Assembly: GCA_016931455.1 (NCBI GenBank)
Contig: JAFGES010000024.1
Coordinates: 1 to 64,000 of the forward strand
Direction of reading: 5' to 3'
DNA length: 64,000 nt
From: Desulfobacterales bacterium
GTDB taxonomy: Bacteria > Desulfobacterota > Desulfobacteria > Desulfobacterales > JAHDSC01
Part shown: positions 8,495 to 17,264 of the stretch, piece after piece
Numbering within the stretch: the first letter of the stretch is position 1
How the letters are laid out: every line of letters starts with the position of its first letter
The notes under the pieces: model-generated
Database searches by the model: none
What the model was told of the DNA's origin: nothing
What the model saw: the letters and a program-made list of their open reading frames with translations, nothing else
Program-made: the position numbers and the translations under genes

Positions 8495-8809
8495 TCATTT
8501 CACGACAAGGCTGTTTTTAACAGCTTTGACACCCTTCACTGAATTCGCTATCTCTGCGGCCCTGGCGGAGGCCTGTTCGGAATTCACGAAGCCGCTCAAC
8601 TGCACGATTCCCTTGAAAGATTCGACATTGATCTGGAGTACTTTGAGCATCGGATCATCAAATATTCCTGCCTTAACCTTGGTGGTAATGGCAGTATCAT
8701 CAATATACTCCCCGGTGCTTTCCCGCCAATGGGTCCCCGCACAGCCGACAATAAAAACAACTAAAAAAAACCCGATAATAAAACGCCCGATAAAATTTGC
8801 TTTTTTCAT
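8495..8809 (-). CDS. BON-domain lipoprotein
   Basis: From ATG 8807-8809 the protein is 104 residues. It has a signal peptide (MKKANFIGRFIIGFFLVVF) and a lipobox ending I-V-G-C, so it is probably an envelope lipoprotein. One BON domain follows: DDTAITTKVKAGIFDDP, a central VESFKGIVQLSGFV strand pair, and the end VKGVKAVKNSLVVK. BON domains bind phospholipid or other envelope surfaces; OsmY and DolP are known relatives. I prefer 8809 to the longer start at 8851 because GGGG lies 9 bases upstream and the signal peptide then begins at residue 1. It is first of three small stress-type genes in a row. Confidence 0.85.
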   Translation of the reverse strand: MKKANFIGRFIIGFFLVVFIVGCAGTHWRESTGEYIDDTAITTKVKAGIFDDPMLKVLQINVESFKGIVQLSGFVNSEQASARAAEIANSVKGVKAVKNSLVVK

Positions 8810-8914
8810 GGCACTTTGCCCCTTTATCCTTGTTGTTATTTTTTTTACCATTTATTTTCAGCTAAGGCTACGAAACACCGTATCTAAAATTTAGATGATA
8901 AAACAGAGTGTTGG

Positions 8915-9218
8915 ATGCAATTTCCAGAACTGTTTAGCCAACCTTCTGAAGATGCAAAAGGTTACTTTAAAAAGTGGTATTTCTAGGCTACTTACAGCCG
9001 TTTGGAACCGATCAAAGAGGTCGCCTCCACGATAAAGCGACACTGGAACGGAGTACTTCGATGGTTTCAATCCAGAATTAACAACGAAATTCTGGAAGTA
9101 ATAAACAGTCTCATTCAGGCGGCCGAGGCCCGAGACCGAGGTTACCGTACAACATAGAATCTTAATTACTATGATTTATTTTATCGGAGGAAAACTTAAT
9201 TTCGTTTTACCCACTTGA
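8915..9218 (+). mobile_element. ISL3-family transposase remnant (3' end)
   Basis: The frame from 8915 reads MQFPELFSQPSEDAKGYFKK, WYF, a TAG, then SRLEPIKEVASTIKRHWNG, VLRWFQSRINNEILEVINSL and AARDRGYRTT-like sequence (actual IQAAEARDRGYRTT). After a second TAG and a one-base shift comes ITMIYFIGGKLNFVLPT and a TGA at 9216-9218. The RLEP...IKRHW...G(V/I)LRWF...I-N-N...GYR pattern is the conserved C-terminal block of ISL3-type DDE transposases. The catalytic N-terminal two thirds is missing, two in-frame stops (one at an expected Trp) and a frameshift are present, and no inverted repeats could be identified. It is a dead fragment. Confidence 0.82.
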
Positions 9219-9411
9219 AACAGCGAGTAACCTTATTTCATTTAGAATGTCTTCAAGATAATCTTGAGCGTATCGATCATTCTTTATTTTTCATGTTGAG
9301 TAGTATTTTGCCATAAATAATATGGTTTTTCAAATTAAATATTATCGAAGATTTTTTTATCTTTTATTCTGTATATAATCTATTAAGAAAGTACCACTCA
9401 AAGCTGTACCC

Positions 9412-9812
9412 TCAAAAGGATAACAGAAAATCCTCCAAGTGGACATGATCGATACCACGATAGGAGCCGCCGGTAACTTCGTCCATGGAAACCACCTTTT
9501 TGGGAAAGTTGTCGGGAATAGCCAGCAAATTGCCGAATTCCCGGTCTCTGACTTTGTCATCAGTGATCATATAGGCTACCTGAACATAGAGACGCTCCCC
9601 CGCTTTATCGCAGACAAAGTCAACTTCCTGTTTGCCGATTTGACCGACGGTCACTTCGTAGCCGGCGGATTTGAGATGCATAAAAACCAGATTTTCCAAA
9701 ATTTTATTGATATCTGTTGCCCGAAACCCAACCAGTGCATGATATTTTTTTTTACGTACGGCATGATCCGGTCTAAATAAAGCGGCCGTTCGATGTAATC
9801 CGGTATTATCAT
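9412..9812 (-). pseudogene. Internally deleted AAA ATPase with DUF4143 domain
   Basis: From ATG 9810-9812 the peptide starts MIIPDYIERPLYLDRIMPYV, which resembles the N-terminus of DUF4143-type ATPases (before the G-Q-R-R-V-G-K-S Walker A). A few codons later a different frame reads ALVGFRATDINKILENLVF, then AGYEVTVGQIGKQEVDFVC and GNLLAIPDNFPKKVVSMDE, which is the C-terminal nuclease-like end of the same family. About 250 residues carrying the whole ATPase and winged-helix region are absent and the frames do not match across the junction near the A-run at about 9750. This is a gene reduced to its two ends. Confidence 0.78.
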
Positions 9813-10158
9813 CACTCCAACCTTTTTTGGCATATATAATCAACACGATTACAAAATACATAATTTTTGTTGATTATAATCAATAAATTAATTGTTATCT
9901 ATCACTCGAGGTGTTTTTTTCGTTTTAAGAATTACATTATGGAGTGCCGGGTTTTCGGATTTTAGACTTTAATAGTATACCTCGTCATGCGGCCTGCTAC
10001 ATAAGTCTATTCTCAATTTGCAGGAATAGAAATTCGATAAGAATAGGAAATGGCGGGAATGCAATCCATGTCCCTCCTAAGAAAGTGCAAAAAGCCCTTG
10101 CGCAGATGCCTTATTCCCGTTAAAGCATATGCTGGCCTTCGGAAAGAATTGGGAAAAA
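9813..10158. other. Gene-free stretch left of yifB
   Basis: About 345 bases with no frame of coding character on either strand and no recognisable RNA. AT-rich palindromic DNA around 9870-9905 may hold the old promoter of the DUF4143 gene. I see no clear terminator for yifB. Confidence 0.4.
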
Positions 10159-11694
10159 CTAGTTCAATAATCGGCTTCGATCTAAATTTCTGTATTGAAC
10201 GGCTTCGGAAATATGATCCACGTTGATATCACTTTGCCCTTCAAGATCGGCCAGAGTCCGTGCAATTTTTAAAATGCGATTATAGGCTCGCGCCGAAAGT
10301 CCGAGTTTATCAATGGCTGATTCAAGTAAGCTGCAGGATGCCTGGTCAATTTTACAATACTTTCTGAGATGACGACTGCTCATCTGCGCATTGCAATAAA
10401 TTTTTGTTCTTGCGAATCTTTCGGACTGAATTGCACGGGCTTTTGAAACGCGCTGCCTTATTCGCTCCGAAGACTCTGCGCAAGCTTCACTCATCAGATC
10501 TTTATAGGGTACGGCCGGAACTTCGACATGAATATCGATTCGATCCAGAAGCGGACCGGAAATTTTTGAGCGGTAGCGATAAATCTGCTGAGGTGAACAT
10601 CTACATTCGTGCTTCGGGTCGGAAAAATAGCCGCACGGACATGGATTCATTGCCGCTACCAACATAAAACCAGCCGGATAGGTAATGGTTGAAGTTGCTC
10701 TGGAAATGGTTACTTTTAGATCTTCCAGGGGCTGCCGCAACACCTCTAATACATGTTTTTTAAATTCAGAAAGCTCATCCAGAAAAAGAACCCCATTGTG
10801 TGCAAGGCTAACTTCACCCGGTCGGGGGATATGACCGCCGCCAATGAGCCCTGCATCAGATATTGTATGATGGGGAGCTCTGAAAGGTCTTCTGGTTATA
10901 AGCGCCTGATGTTTATCCACCATGCCGACTACACTGAATATTTTGGTGGTTTCCATGGCTTCCTCAAAAGTAATAGGGGGAAGAATGGTAGGAAGTCGTT
11001 TTGACAACATGGTTTTTCCAGAGCCGGGAGGTCCGATCATTATCAGATTATGTCCTCCCGCGGCAGCGACTTCCATCGCCCGTTTAACATGCTCCTGCCC
11101 CAAAACCTCTGAAAAATCGACTTCACTGGTATGATCCTTTTCAAATAGAGCCGAAATATCTATTTTTGTCGGTTTTATTTGGGAAAAGCCACGGAAAAAG
11201 TCGACGACCTGGGACAATGTTTTAACCGGCAAAACCGCAATATCGCCAACGACCCCGGCTTCAGGTCCGTTGTCATAAGGGACAATGATACCTTCATAGG
11301 CTGCTTTTTTAGCTGCAAGCGCCATTGGAAGAGAACCGTTTACCGGCTTGATTCGGCCATCTAACGACAATTCACCCAAGATAAGGTATTTTGAAATGAT
11401 TTCCTGAGGAATAATCTCAGTCGCAGCCAATATCCCCAGAGCCATCGGCAAATCAAACCCCGTCCCTTCCTTTTTGATATGGGCCGGAGCTAAATTCACT
11501 GTTATCCTGTCATCCGGAAATGCATAACCTGAATTATTAATCGCAGCCTTTACACGCTCCTTGCTCTCTTTAACAGAAGCTTCCGGCAGCCCCACCGTCG
11601 TAAATGTCGGCAGACCCGGAGAAATATCGACTTCCACTTCCACCAGATAGGCATCGATACCGATAACAACACTGCTTAAGACCTTGGCAAGCAA
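10159..11694 (-). CDS. comM: YifB/ComM family Mg-chelatase-like AAA+ ATPase
   Basis: 511 residues, the normal length for the family. The N-terminal domain (about 20-180) has the Lon-protease-like fold typical of YifB ([20 protein letters not shown]). It is followed by the AAA+ core with Walker A GPPGSGKT and Walker [11 protein letters not shown], and a C-terminal Mg-chelatase lid (about 400-505, with [19 protein letters not shown]). ComM is a hexameric helicase that promotes branch migration during natural transformation. The CxCG-type cysteines in [15 protein letters not shown] are also present. The start is TTG 11692-11694 with AAGGAGG just upstream. It diverges from lpxC. Confidence 0.92.
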   Translation of the reverse strand: MLAKVLSSVVIGIDAYLVEVEVDISPGLPTFTTVGLPEASVKESKERVKAAINNSGYAFPDDRITVNLAPAHIKKEGTGFDLPMALGILAATEIIPQEIISKYLILGELSLDGRIKPVNGSLPMALAAKKAAYEGIIVPYDNGPEAGVVGDIAVLPVKTLSQVVDFFRGFSQIKPTKIDISALFEKDHTSEVDFSEVLGQEHVKRAMEVAAAGGHNLIMIGPPGSGKTMLSKRLPTILPPITFEEAMETTKIFSVVGMVDKHQALITRRPFRAPHHTISDAGLIGGGHIPRPGEVSLAHNGVLFLDELSEFKKHVLEVLRQPLEDLKVTISRATSTITYPAGFMLVAAMNPCPCGYFSDPKHECRCSPQQIYRYRSKISGPLLDRIDIHVEVPAVPYKDLMSEACAESSERIRQRVSKARAIQSERFARTKIYCNAQMSSRHLRKYCKIDQASCSLLESAIDKLGLSARAYNRILKIARTLADLEGQSDINVDHISEAVQYRNLDRSRLLN

Positions 11695-11864
11695 TCGTCC
11701 TCCTTGTAATTTGTTTTCACAATTTTAAAAACGACTTTTTTTAAGATTCTATTGCAAACATATATCACAATAAGTTAATATTAATCGATTTTTAAGGATA
11801 TAATTGTAATATTATAAACAAGTAGTTCGGTATAAACACACATAACATTAACTTAAACTTAGGT

Positions 11865-11876
11865 TTGTGATCACAA
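11865..11876. promoter_or_regulatory. 12-bp perfect palindrome upstream of lpxC
   Basis: TTGTGATCACAA is a perfect palindrome ending 44 bases before the lpxC start, within the 226-base divergent region between yifB and lpxC. Its half site TTGTGA recalls Crp/Fnr-family operators, but the two halves abut without the usual spacer. The regulator is unknown. Confidence 0.35.
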
Positions 11877-11920
11877 TTTCAATTTTTTGAATTCATAAAA
11901 CTTCACGGAAAATATTTTCA

Positions 11921-12832
11921 ATGAAAGTACATTCACACCAAAGAACCCTTGCAAAATCGATCGGTTGCTCAGGCATAGGCGTTCATTCCGGTAAAAAGGT
12001 AAATTTGGTAATCCATCCAGCTCCGATTAATCATGGAATTAAATTCATAAGGACCGATCTACCGGATAGCCCAAGCATGTCTGCCCATTTTAATAGAGTT
12101 GTCGATACAAGCCTTGCAACGGTCATCGGCCATGACGGATATATTGTATCAACTATCGAACATCTTATGGCCTGTTTTGCCGGCCTTTCCATCGATAATG
12201 CGCTTGTCGAATTAGATGCCTACGAAGTACCGATAATGGATGGTAGTGCCGGTCCTTTCACATCGTTGATAAAAAAGGCTGGAATAAAAGAGCAGATCAG
12301 TCCTCGATATTTTTTTGTTTTAAAAGAACCGATTGAATTGAAAGAAGGCGATAAATTCGTTGGTGCATATCCCTCGGAAAGTTTTAAAATAACCTATACC
12401 ATCGAATTTGATCATCCCCTTGTAAAAAAACAATCTTATTCCGTCGAGTTAACGGAAGAAATTTTTGAACGTGAAATATCTCGGGCTAGAACTTTCGGTT
12501 TTCTACATGAAATCGAATACTTAAAAAAATACGGCTTTGCCCGGGGAGGATCTCTTGAGAATGCTGTTGTTATTGATCAGTATGATATCATTAACAAAGG
12601 TGGTTTGCGCTACAAGAATGAGTTTGTCAGACATAAAATCCTTGACAGCATCGGCGATTTTTCCTTGTTAGGTATGCCGATTTTAGGACATATTGTCTTA
12701 AACAAATCCGGCCATGCTTTTAATCATGCATTCCTAAAAAAATTTTTTTCACAAAAAGAGTCATGGGAGACCCACACTATTTATGATATCGAAGATATTT
12801 CCCACTTCCCATCAAAATTACTTGCCATTTAA
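11921..12832 (+). CDS. lpxC: UDP-3-O-acyl-N-acetylglucosamine deacetylase
   Basis: 303 residues, normal for LpxC. It catalyses the committed step of lipid A synthesis, removing the acetyl group from UDP-3-O-acyl-GlcNAc in the cytoplasm. Zinc ligands are visible as His81 in STIEHLM, His238 and Asp242 in RHKILDSIGD; the general acid-base His is in GHAFNHAFL. The IMDGSAGPF motif is also intact. Its presence indicates a lipopolysaccharide-making outer membrane. It starts a rightward run that continues through DUF4390 and the NtrYX-like pair. Confidence 0.97.
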   Translation: MKVHSHQRTLAKSIGCSGIGVHSGKKVNLVIHPAPINHGIKFIRTDLPDSPSMSAHFNRVVDTSLATVIGHDGYIVSTIEHLMACFAGLSIDNALVELDAYEVPIMDGSAGPFTSLIKKAGIKEQISPRYFFVLKEPIELKEGDKFVGAYPSESFKITYTIEFDHPLVKKQSYSVELTEEIFEREISRARTFGFLHEIEYLKKYGFARGGSLENAVVIDQYDIINKGGLRYKNEFVRHKILDSIGDFSLLGMPILGHIVLNKSGHAFNHAFLKKFFSQKESWETHTIYDIEDISHFPSKLLAI

Positions 12833-12868
12833 AAGGGTATCGGCTATGAATCATACCGATTAACCCTT
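12833..12868 (+). terminator. Hairpin directly after lpxC
   Basis: AAGGGTATCGG at 12833-12843 pairs with CCGATTAACCCTT at 12856-12868, leaving a 2-base bulge and a 12-base loop, immediately after the lpxC stop. There is no T-run after it, so it is at best a weak terminator or an mRNA-stabilising stem. Confidence 0.4.
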
Positions 12869-12948
12869 GTGATTCTTTACGAATTTTCCTTGATAGAGTT
12901 ATACAAATAACCTTTTAACTTAAACCATGAACCCCTTTGTGAATTAAT

Positions 12949-13518
12949 ATGGTTTTTTTAACGATCCGGAAAAACTGCATTATTTTTCTCAGCATTTTAC
13001 TTCTGATACCTAACATCACTTTCGCACAGGAGGCTATACTAACAAACATTATTGTCACCAATACACGCGATGATCTTCTTCTTTATCTAAATGTTGAAGG
13101 TGCTTTTAAGGAAAAAATGAAAACGGCTATTTTGAGCGGCGTACCGGCGACCTTTTCCTTTTTCACGAATCTATACCAGGTTCGTGATCTTTGGTTTGAC
13201 AAAAAAATAGCAGATATCAAAGTAACCCACAGTATCAAATACAACAATCTTAAGAAGGAATTTTTTATTAGGCGATCTTGGGAAAGCGGTGAACCCATTG
13301 TCACACAATCTTTCGAAGAAGCCCAAAAACTGATGACGGAAATTGACAGCTTAAAAATGATTCCACTTGGCAAACTAGAAAAAGGCAGGCAATATCAAAT
13401 TAGAGCTAAAGCAGAACTTAACAAATTAACGCTTCCTTTTTATCTGCATTATATTCTTTTCTTTATTTCTCTTTGGGACTTTGAAACCGATTGGTATACA
13501 ATCGATTTTATTTACTGA
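12949..13518 (+). CDS. DUF4390 exported protein
   Basis: 189 residues with an N-terminal signal peptide (hydrophobic stretch about 10-24 ending TFAQ). The body matches the DUF4390 family as I know it: an early IIVTNTRDDLLLYLNVEGAF, ILSGVPATFSFF, and a late GQ-like turn in LEKGRQYQIRAKAELNK. A hydrophobic LPFYLHYILFFISLW segment and WYTIDF lie near the end. DUF4390 genes usually sit immediately before an NtrY-like kinase, as here (42 bases). The protein is predicted periplasmic or membrane-associated; its activity is unknown. A part in signal input to the kinase is an inference from the conserved pairing. Confidence 0.75.
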   Translation: MVFLTIRKNCIIFLSILLLIPNITFAQEAILTNIIVTNTRDDLLLYLNVEGAFKEKMKTAILSGVPATFSFFTNLYQVRDLWFDKKIADIKVTHSIKYNNLKKEFFIRRSWESGEPIVTQSFEEAQKLMTEIDSLKMIPLGKLEKGRQYQIRAKAELNKLTLPFYLHYILFFISLWDFETDWYTIDFIY

Positions 13519-13559
13519 AAATACCATTTGGATAAAATTTTCTCCCAATCACAATAACG

Positions 13560-15794
13560 ATGAATAAAAACCGATTCAAAAGATCAACACATCTTATCTC
13601 TGAAAATGAGCATAAAAAACGAAAACGTGAACACATTCTCATTGTTGTCATCATTTTTATTGTCGCCCTTCTGACCCTTGCTGAAAATAAGCTTATCCAT
13701 TACGGATCCGACTTCCCCGTTTCAAATACAATTTTGATGTTCATCTTGATCAATATCAATTTGCTGTTTCTTATCTTTTTGATATTCCTCGTATTCAGAA
13801 ATCTGGTTAAGCTTCTTTATGACCGCAAACGTAAAGTCATGGGGGCAAAATTACGCACGCGATTAGTCATTGCCTTTATAACACTCACGCTGCTGCCGAC
13901 AACCATCCTTTTCTTTTTTTCGATCAACTTTATCACAACCAGTATTGAGTTCTGGTTTAACGTTCCCGTCGAACAGGCCCTTGAAAATTCCTTGCGGGTC
14001 GGCCGGCGTTTATATACGTATGCAGAAGAAAATAATCAGTTTTTTATTGAACAAATAGCCTACCAAATAAAATCAAAGGAGTTTTTAGATCCTAGTAAAA
14101 AAACCGCTTTTTCCCGTTACATTCAGGTTGTTCAACGCTCATTTAATCTTCATGCAGTTGAGGTTTATGCATCGAATTCGAAGCGTCTTACATTTTCACT
14201 TGCACCGCAAATAGAAAATACATCGCTTCGAGCGGTTTCGGCTGATAATCTTCAAAAAGGCATGGGCGCAAAAAGCGTTCGGTCAATTTCGGAAAATATC
14301 GTCGAAGGAGAGTTTATCAGAACCATTGGAACAGTCCCTTTCGGCACAAAACCTTCGGATGCTGAAGCATTTGTGGTTTTAACTAATTTTATACCACCTG
14401 ATCTTTCAGAGGATATGGCATCCATTTCAAGGGGCTTTGAGGAATACCAACAAATCAAGCTATTGAAAAAACCGACCCAAACAACCTACTATATCACCCT
14501 TTCAATCGTCGCATTATTGGTTGTTTTTTGTGCTATATGGTTTGGCTTTTCGCTATCAAAAACAATCACGATACCCATCATGGAGCTTGCTGAAGGCACT
14601 CGTAAAGTAGCTGAAGGAGATTTGAGTGTCCGTATCGCTCGAGTCGCTGATGACGAAACCGGAAGTCTGGTCGATTCATTTAATCAGATGACCAGAGACC
14701 TACGAATATTCAGGGAGCAATTGGAATTATCAGCCCACAGACTTCGTGAACAAAATCTCGAAATCGAAGAACGTCGTCAGTATATGGAAATTGTGTTGAG
14801 GAATATCTCAGCAGGTGTCATCAGCCTGGATTCCAGCGGCTTCATCACCACAATTAACAAGTCGGCGGAAAAAATGCTGTCCCTGAATGCAGAAAAAATT
14901 CTTAACAACAGTTATAAAAAACTTTTAAACGGACCATATTTAAAACTTGCAGAAGAAATTATGGAAAATCTCAACGGTTCCCGGAATGATGCAGTCGAAC
15001 TTCCGACAAAATTGACTATTGAAGGACGGTCTCGAAGCTTCCTTGTCCATGCCAATGCGCTCAAAGATGACGCCGGTCGTCCCATGGGAACCGTAGTGGT
15101 ATTTGACGACCTGACAGAACTGGAAAAGGCTCAACGCATGGCCGCGTGGCGTGAGGTTGCCCGTAGGATTGCACATGAAGTTAAAAATCCATTAACGCCG
15201 ATTACGCTTTCCGCCCAGCGCCTTAAAAGAAAATATAAGGATCAAATTAAAGAACCGGTTTTTGAAGAATGCACTCAGATGATTATTGACCATGTGGATC
15301 TGATTCGAAACCTGGTCAATGAATTTTCAGCTTTTGCCCGATTTCCGACTGCAAATCCTCAACCTTGTCATTTACCGCCGATTATTGAAGAAACGGTGGC
15401 ACTTTACAAAGAAGGACATACAAATATTCATTTTCAAATCCATATAGCAGAAAACATCCCCTGCCTAAATATAGATCGTCAGCAAATAAAGCAAGCGATG
15501 ATTAACCTTGTAGATAATGCCATCGTCGAATTGAAAGGACAAGGGAACGTTTTTATCACTCTCTCCCATGATCCTATTTTAAAACTGGTTCGTCTGGAAG
15601 TGTCTGATGATGGCTCCGGAATTTCAGATGAAGACAAAACACGCCTTTTTGAACCCTATTTTTCAAAAAAAAAGGCAGGGATGGGATTAGGGCTCGCGAT
15701 CGTCAGTACAATTATTTCCGACCATAATGGTTTGATTCGCATCCAGGATAATTCACCTCAGGGTGCTAAATTTGTTATTGAACTACCGGTATAA
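13560..15794 (+). CDS. NtrY-like sensor histidine kinase
   Basis: 744 residues. Membrane segments lie at about 25-45, 55-80, 100-125 and 305-327, framing a periplasmic domain of about 180 residues. A HAMP linker (about 328-380), a PAS domain (about 405-510), the phosphoacceptor region with His539 in RRIAHEVKNPLTPI, and an ATPase domain with DNAIVEL and GMGLGLAIV follow. The layout and the NPLTPI box are those of NtrY, which senses through its membrane domain and phosphorylates NtrX. The adjoining NtrX-like gene begins 27 bases downstream with AAGGAG before it. In relatives the pair controls nitrogen, redox or envelope responses; linkage to lpxC here favours an envelope role, by inference only. 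Confidence 0.88.
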   Translation: MNKNRFKRSTHLISENEHKKRKREHILIVVIIFIVALLTLAENKLIHYGSDFPVSNTILMFILININLLFLIFLIFLVFRNLVKLLYDRKRKVMGAKLRTRLVIAFITLTLLPTTILFFFSINFITTSIEFWFNVPVEQALENSLRVGRRLYTYAEENNQFFIEQIAYQIKSKEFLDPSKKTAFSRYIQVVQRSFNLHAVEVYASNSKRLTFSLAPQIENTSLRAVSADNLQKGMGAKSVRSISENIVEGEFIRTIGTVPFGTKPSDAEAFVVLTNFIPPDLSEDMASISRGFEEYQQIKLLKKPTQTTYYITLSIVALLVVFCAIWFGFSLSKTITIPIMELAEGTRKVAEGDLSVRIARVADDETGSLVDSFNQMTRDLRIFREQLELSAHRLREQNLEIEERRQYMEIVLRNISAGVISLDSSGFITTINKSAEKMLSLNAEKILNNSYKKLLNGPYLKLAEEIMENLNGSRNDAVELPTKLTIEGRSRSFLVHANALKDDAGRPMGTVVVFDDLTELEKAQRMAAWREVARRIAHEVKNPLTPITLSAQRLKRKYKDQIKEPVFEECTQMIIDHVDLIRNLVNEFSAFARFPTANPQPCHLPPIIEETVALYKEGHTNIHFQIHIAENIPCLNIDRQQIKQAMINLVDNAIVELKGQGNVFITLSHDPILKLVRLEVSDDGSGISDEDKTRLFEPYFSKKKAGMGLGLAIVSTIISDHNGLIRIQDNSPQGAKFVIELPV

Positions 15795-15821
15795 ACAACG
15801 GTAACAAAGGAGTTAAGGCCT

Positions 15822-17183
15822 ATGTTTCCATCAATATTGATCGTCGATGATGAACCCTCCATACTTCAATCCTTGAGCGGCATTCTTTCTGATGAAGGCT
15901 TTGAAATTATGACCGCTGCCAATGGCTATGAAGCATTAAAAATCATTGATGCAGAATCTCCGGATCTTGTTCTGCTTGACATCTGGATGCCGGGTATCGA
16001 CGGTATTGAGACCTTGAAGGAAATCAACCAAAACAATCCATTGATCCAGGTAATCATCATCACCGGCCATGGAACGATAGAAACCGCTGTGAAAGCGACC
16101 AAGTTAGGGGCATTTGACTTTATCGAAAAACCGCTTTCAATCGATAAAATCATCGTAACAATTAATAATGCACTTAATTTCAGACGGCTTGAAGAAGAAA
16201 ACAAATATCTGCGGAAAAAAACGATCGAGAAAAACTCTATCAACGGAAACAGTCCGATCACATTGGCACTGAAAAAACAAATCGCAGTGGCCGCACCTAC
16301 GGATGCCTGGATATTAATTACAGGTGAGAACGGGACCGGAAAAGAAATGATAGCCCGTACAATACACCATTTAAGCCCCCGAACCGATCAGCCGTTTATA
16401 GATGTAAATTGTGCCGCGATTCCCGACGAGCTCATCGAAAGTGAGTTATTCGGCCACGAGAAAAATTCCTTTTCAGGAGCAAGCACAAAAAAAATAGGCA
16501 AATTCGAACTTGCTGGAAAAGGGACAATTTTTTTAGATGAAATTGGAGACATGAGCCTAAAGAACCAATCTAAAATTCTCAGGGTGTTGCAAGAGTCACG
16601 ATTTCAGCGTGTTGGTAGTGATAGAACATTAAATGTTAAAGCCAGAGTGATTGCTGCAAGTAATAAGAATCTTGAAAAGGAAATCGAATCAGGCAATTTT
16701 AGAGAAGATCTTTACTACCGACTCAATGTGATTCCCATTGAAGTTCCGCCATTAAGAGACCGATCTGAAGATGTTCCTATTCTAATTGAAAAATTTTTCG
16801 AAGACACCTCCAAGCATACTGCTCAGAAAAAAAAGCAGCTAACGCCGGAGGCATCTACACTTTTGTCTAATTATTCATGGCCGGGAAATGTCAGAGAGCT
16901 GAAGAACTTAGTCGAACGGTTGGATATCATGGTGAATAAAAATATTATCGACGAATCTGATATTCCTGCTCCCTATAATTCCACTGCTTCAAAAGGGTGG
17001 AAACCGCCTGAAGTGGAACCTTATTTAATTGATAATTTAAAAGAAGCTAAAAAGGTTTTTGAAAAAAAGTTCATCCAGGCAAAACTCTTGCAAAATAAAA
17101 ACGATATTGCCACAACAGCCGAAAAAATGGGTATCAAACCAAGCCATCTGTATAAAAAGCTGAAAAATTTGGATCTAGATTAG
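15822..17183 (+). CDS. NtrX-like sigma-54 response regulator with altered GAFTGA
   Basis: 453 residues: receiver (1-120, phosphoacceptor Asp53 in LLDIWMPG, Lys in IEKPL), AAA+ sigma-54 activation domain (about 145-370, Walker A GENGTGKE, Walker B IFLDEIGD), and a Fis-type helix-turn-helix at the end (AEKMGIKPSHLYKKLK). The loop that touches sigma-54, normally GAFTGA, reads NSFSGA at residues 215-220. Phe and the last Gly-Ala are kept but the first Gly, Ala and Thr are changed. Such changes often weaken sigma-54 activation in well-studied relatives, so it may act partly without sigma-54. It is the partner of the kinase just upstream. Confidence 0.88.
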   Translation: MFPSILIVDDEPSILQSLSGILSDEGFEIMTAANGYEALKIIDAESPDLVLLDIWMPGIDGIETLKEINQNNPLIQVIIITGHGTIETAVKATKLGAFDFIEKPLSIDKIIVTINNALNFRRLEEENKYLRKKTIEKNSINGNSPITLALKKQIAVAAPTDAWILITGENGTGKEMIARTIHHLSPRTDQPFIDVNCAAIPDELIESELFGHEKNSFSGASTKKIGKFELAGKGTIFLDEIGDMSLKNQSKILRVLQESRFQRVGSDRTLNVKARVIAASNKNLEKEIESGNFREDLYYRLNVIPIEVPPLRDRSEDVPILIEKFFEDTSKHTAQKKKQLTPEASTLLSNYSWPGNVRELKNLVERLDIMVNKNIIDESDIPAPYNSTASKGWKPPEVEPYLIDNLKEAKKVFEKKFIQAKLLQNKNDIATTAEKMGIKPSHLYKKLKNLDLD

Positions 17184-17264
17184 AAAAATATTGAATAAAT
17201 AGCCGGTTGCAAGTTACATAGCGCCCGGATAGCGATTTACGGAATAAAACAGGTTTGGAGTGAA

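Noticed and set aside
8220-8498. 92-codon frame on the minus strand
   Set aside because: It is rich in Arg/Gln and covers the clear CsbD gene in a different frame, so it is a shadow.
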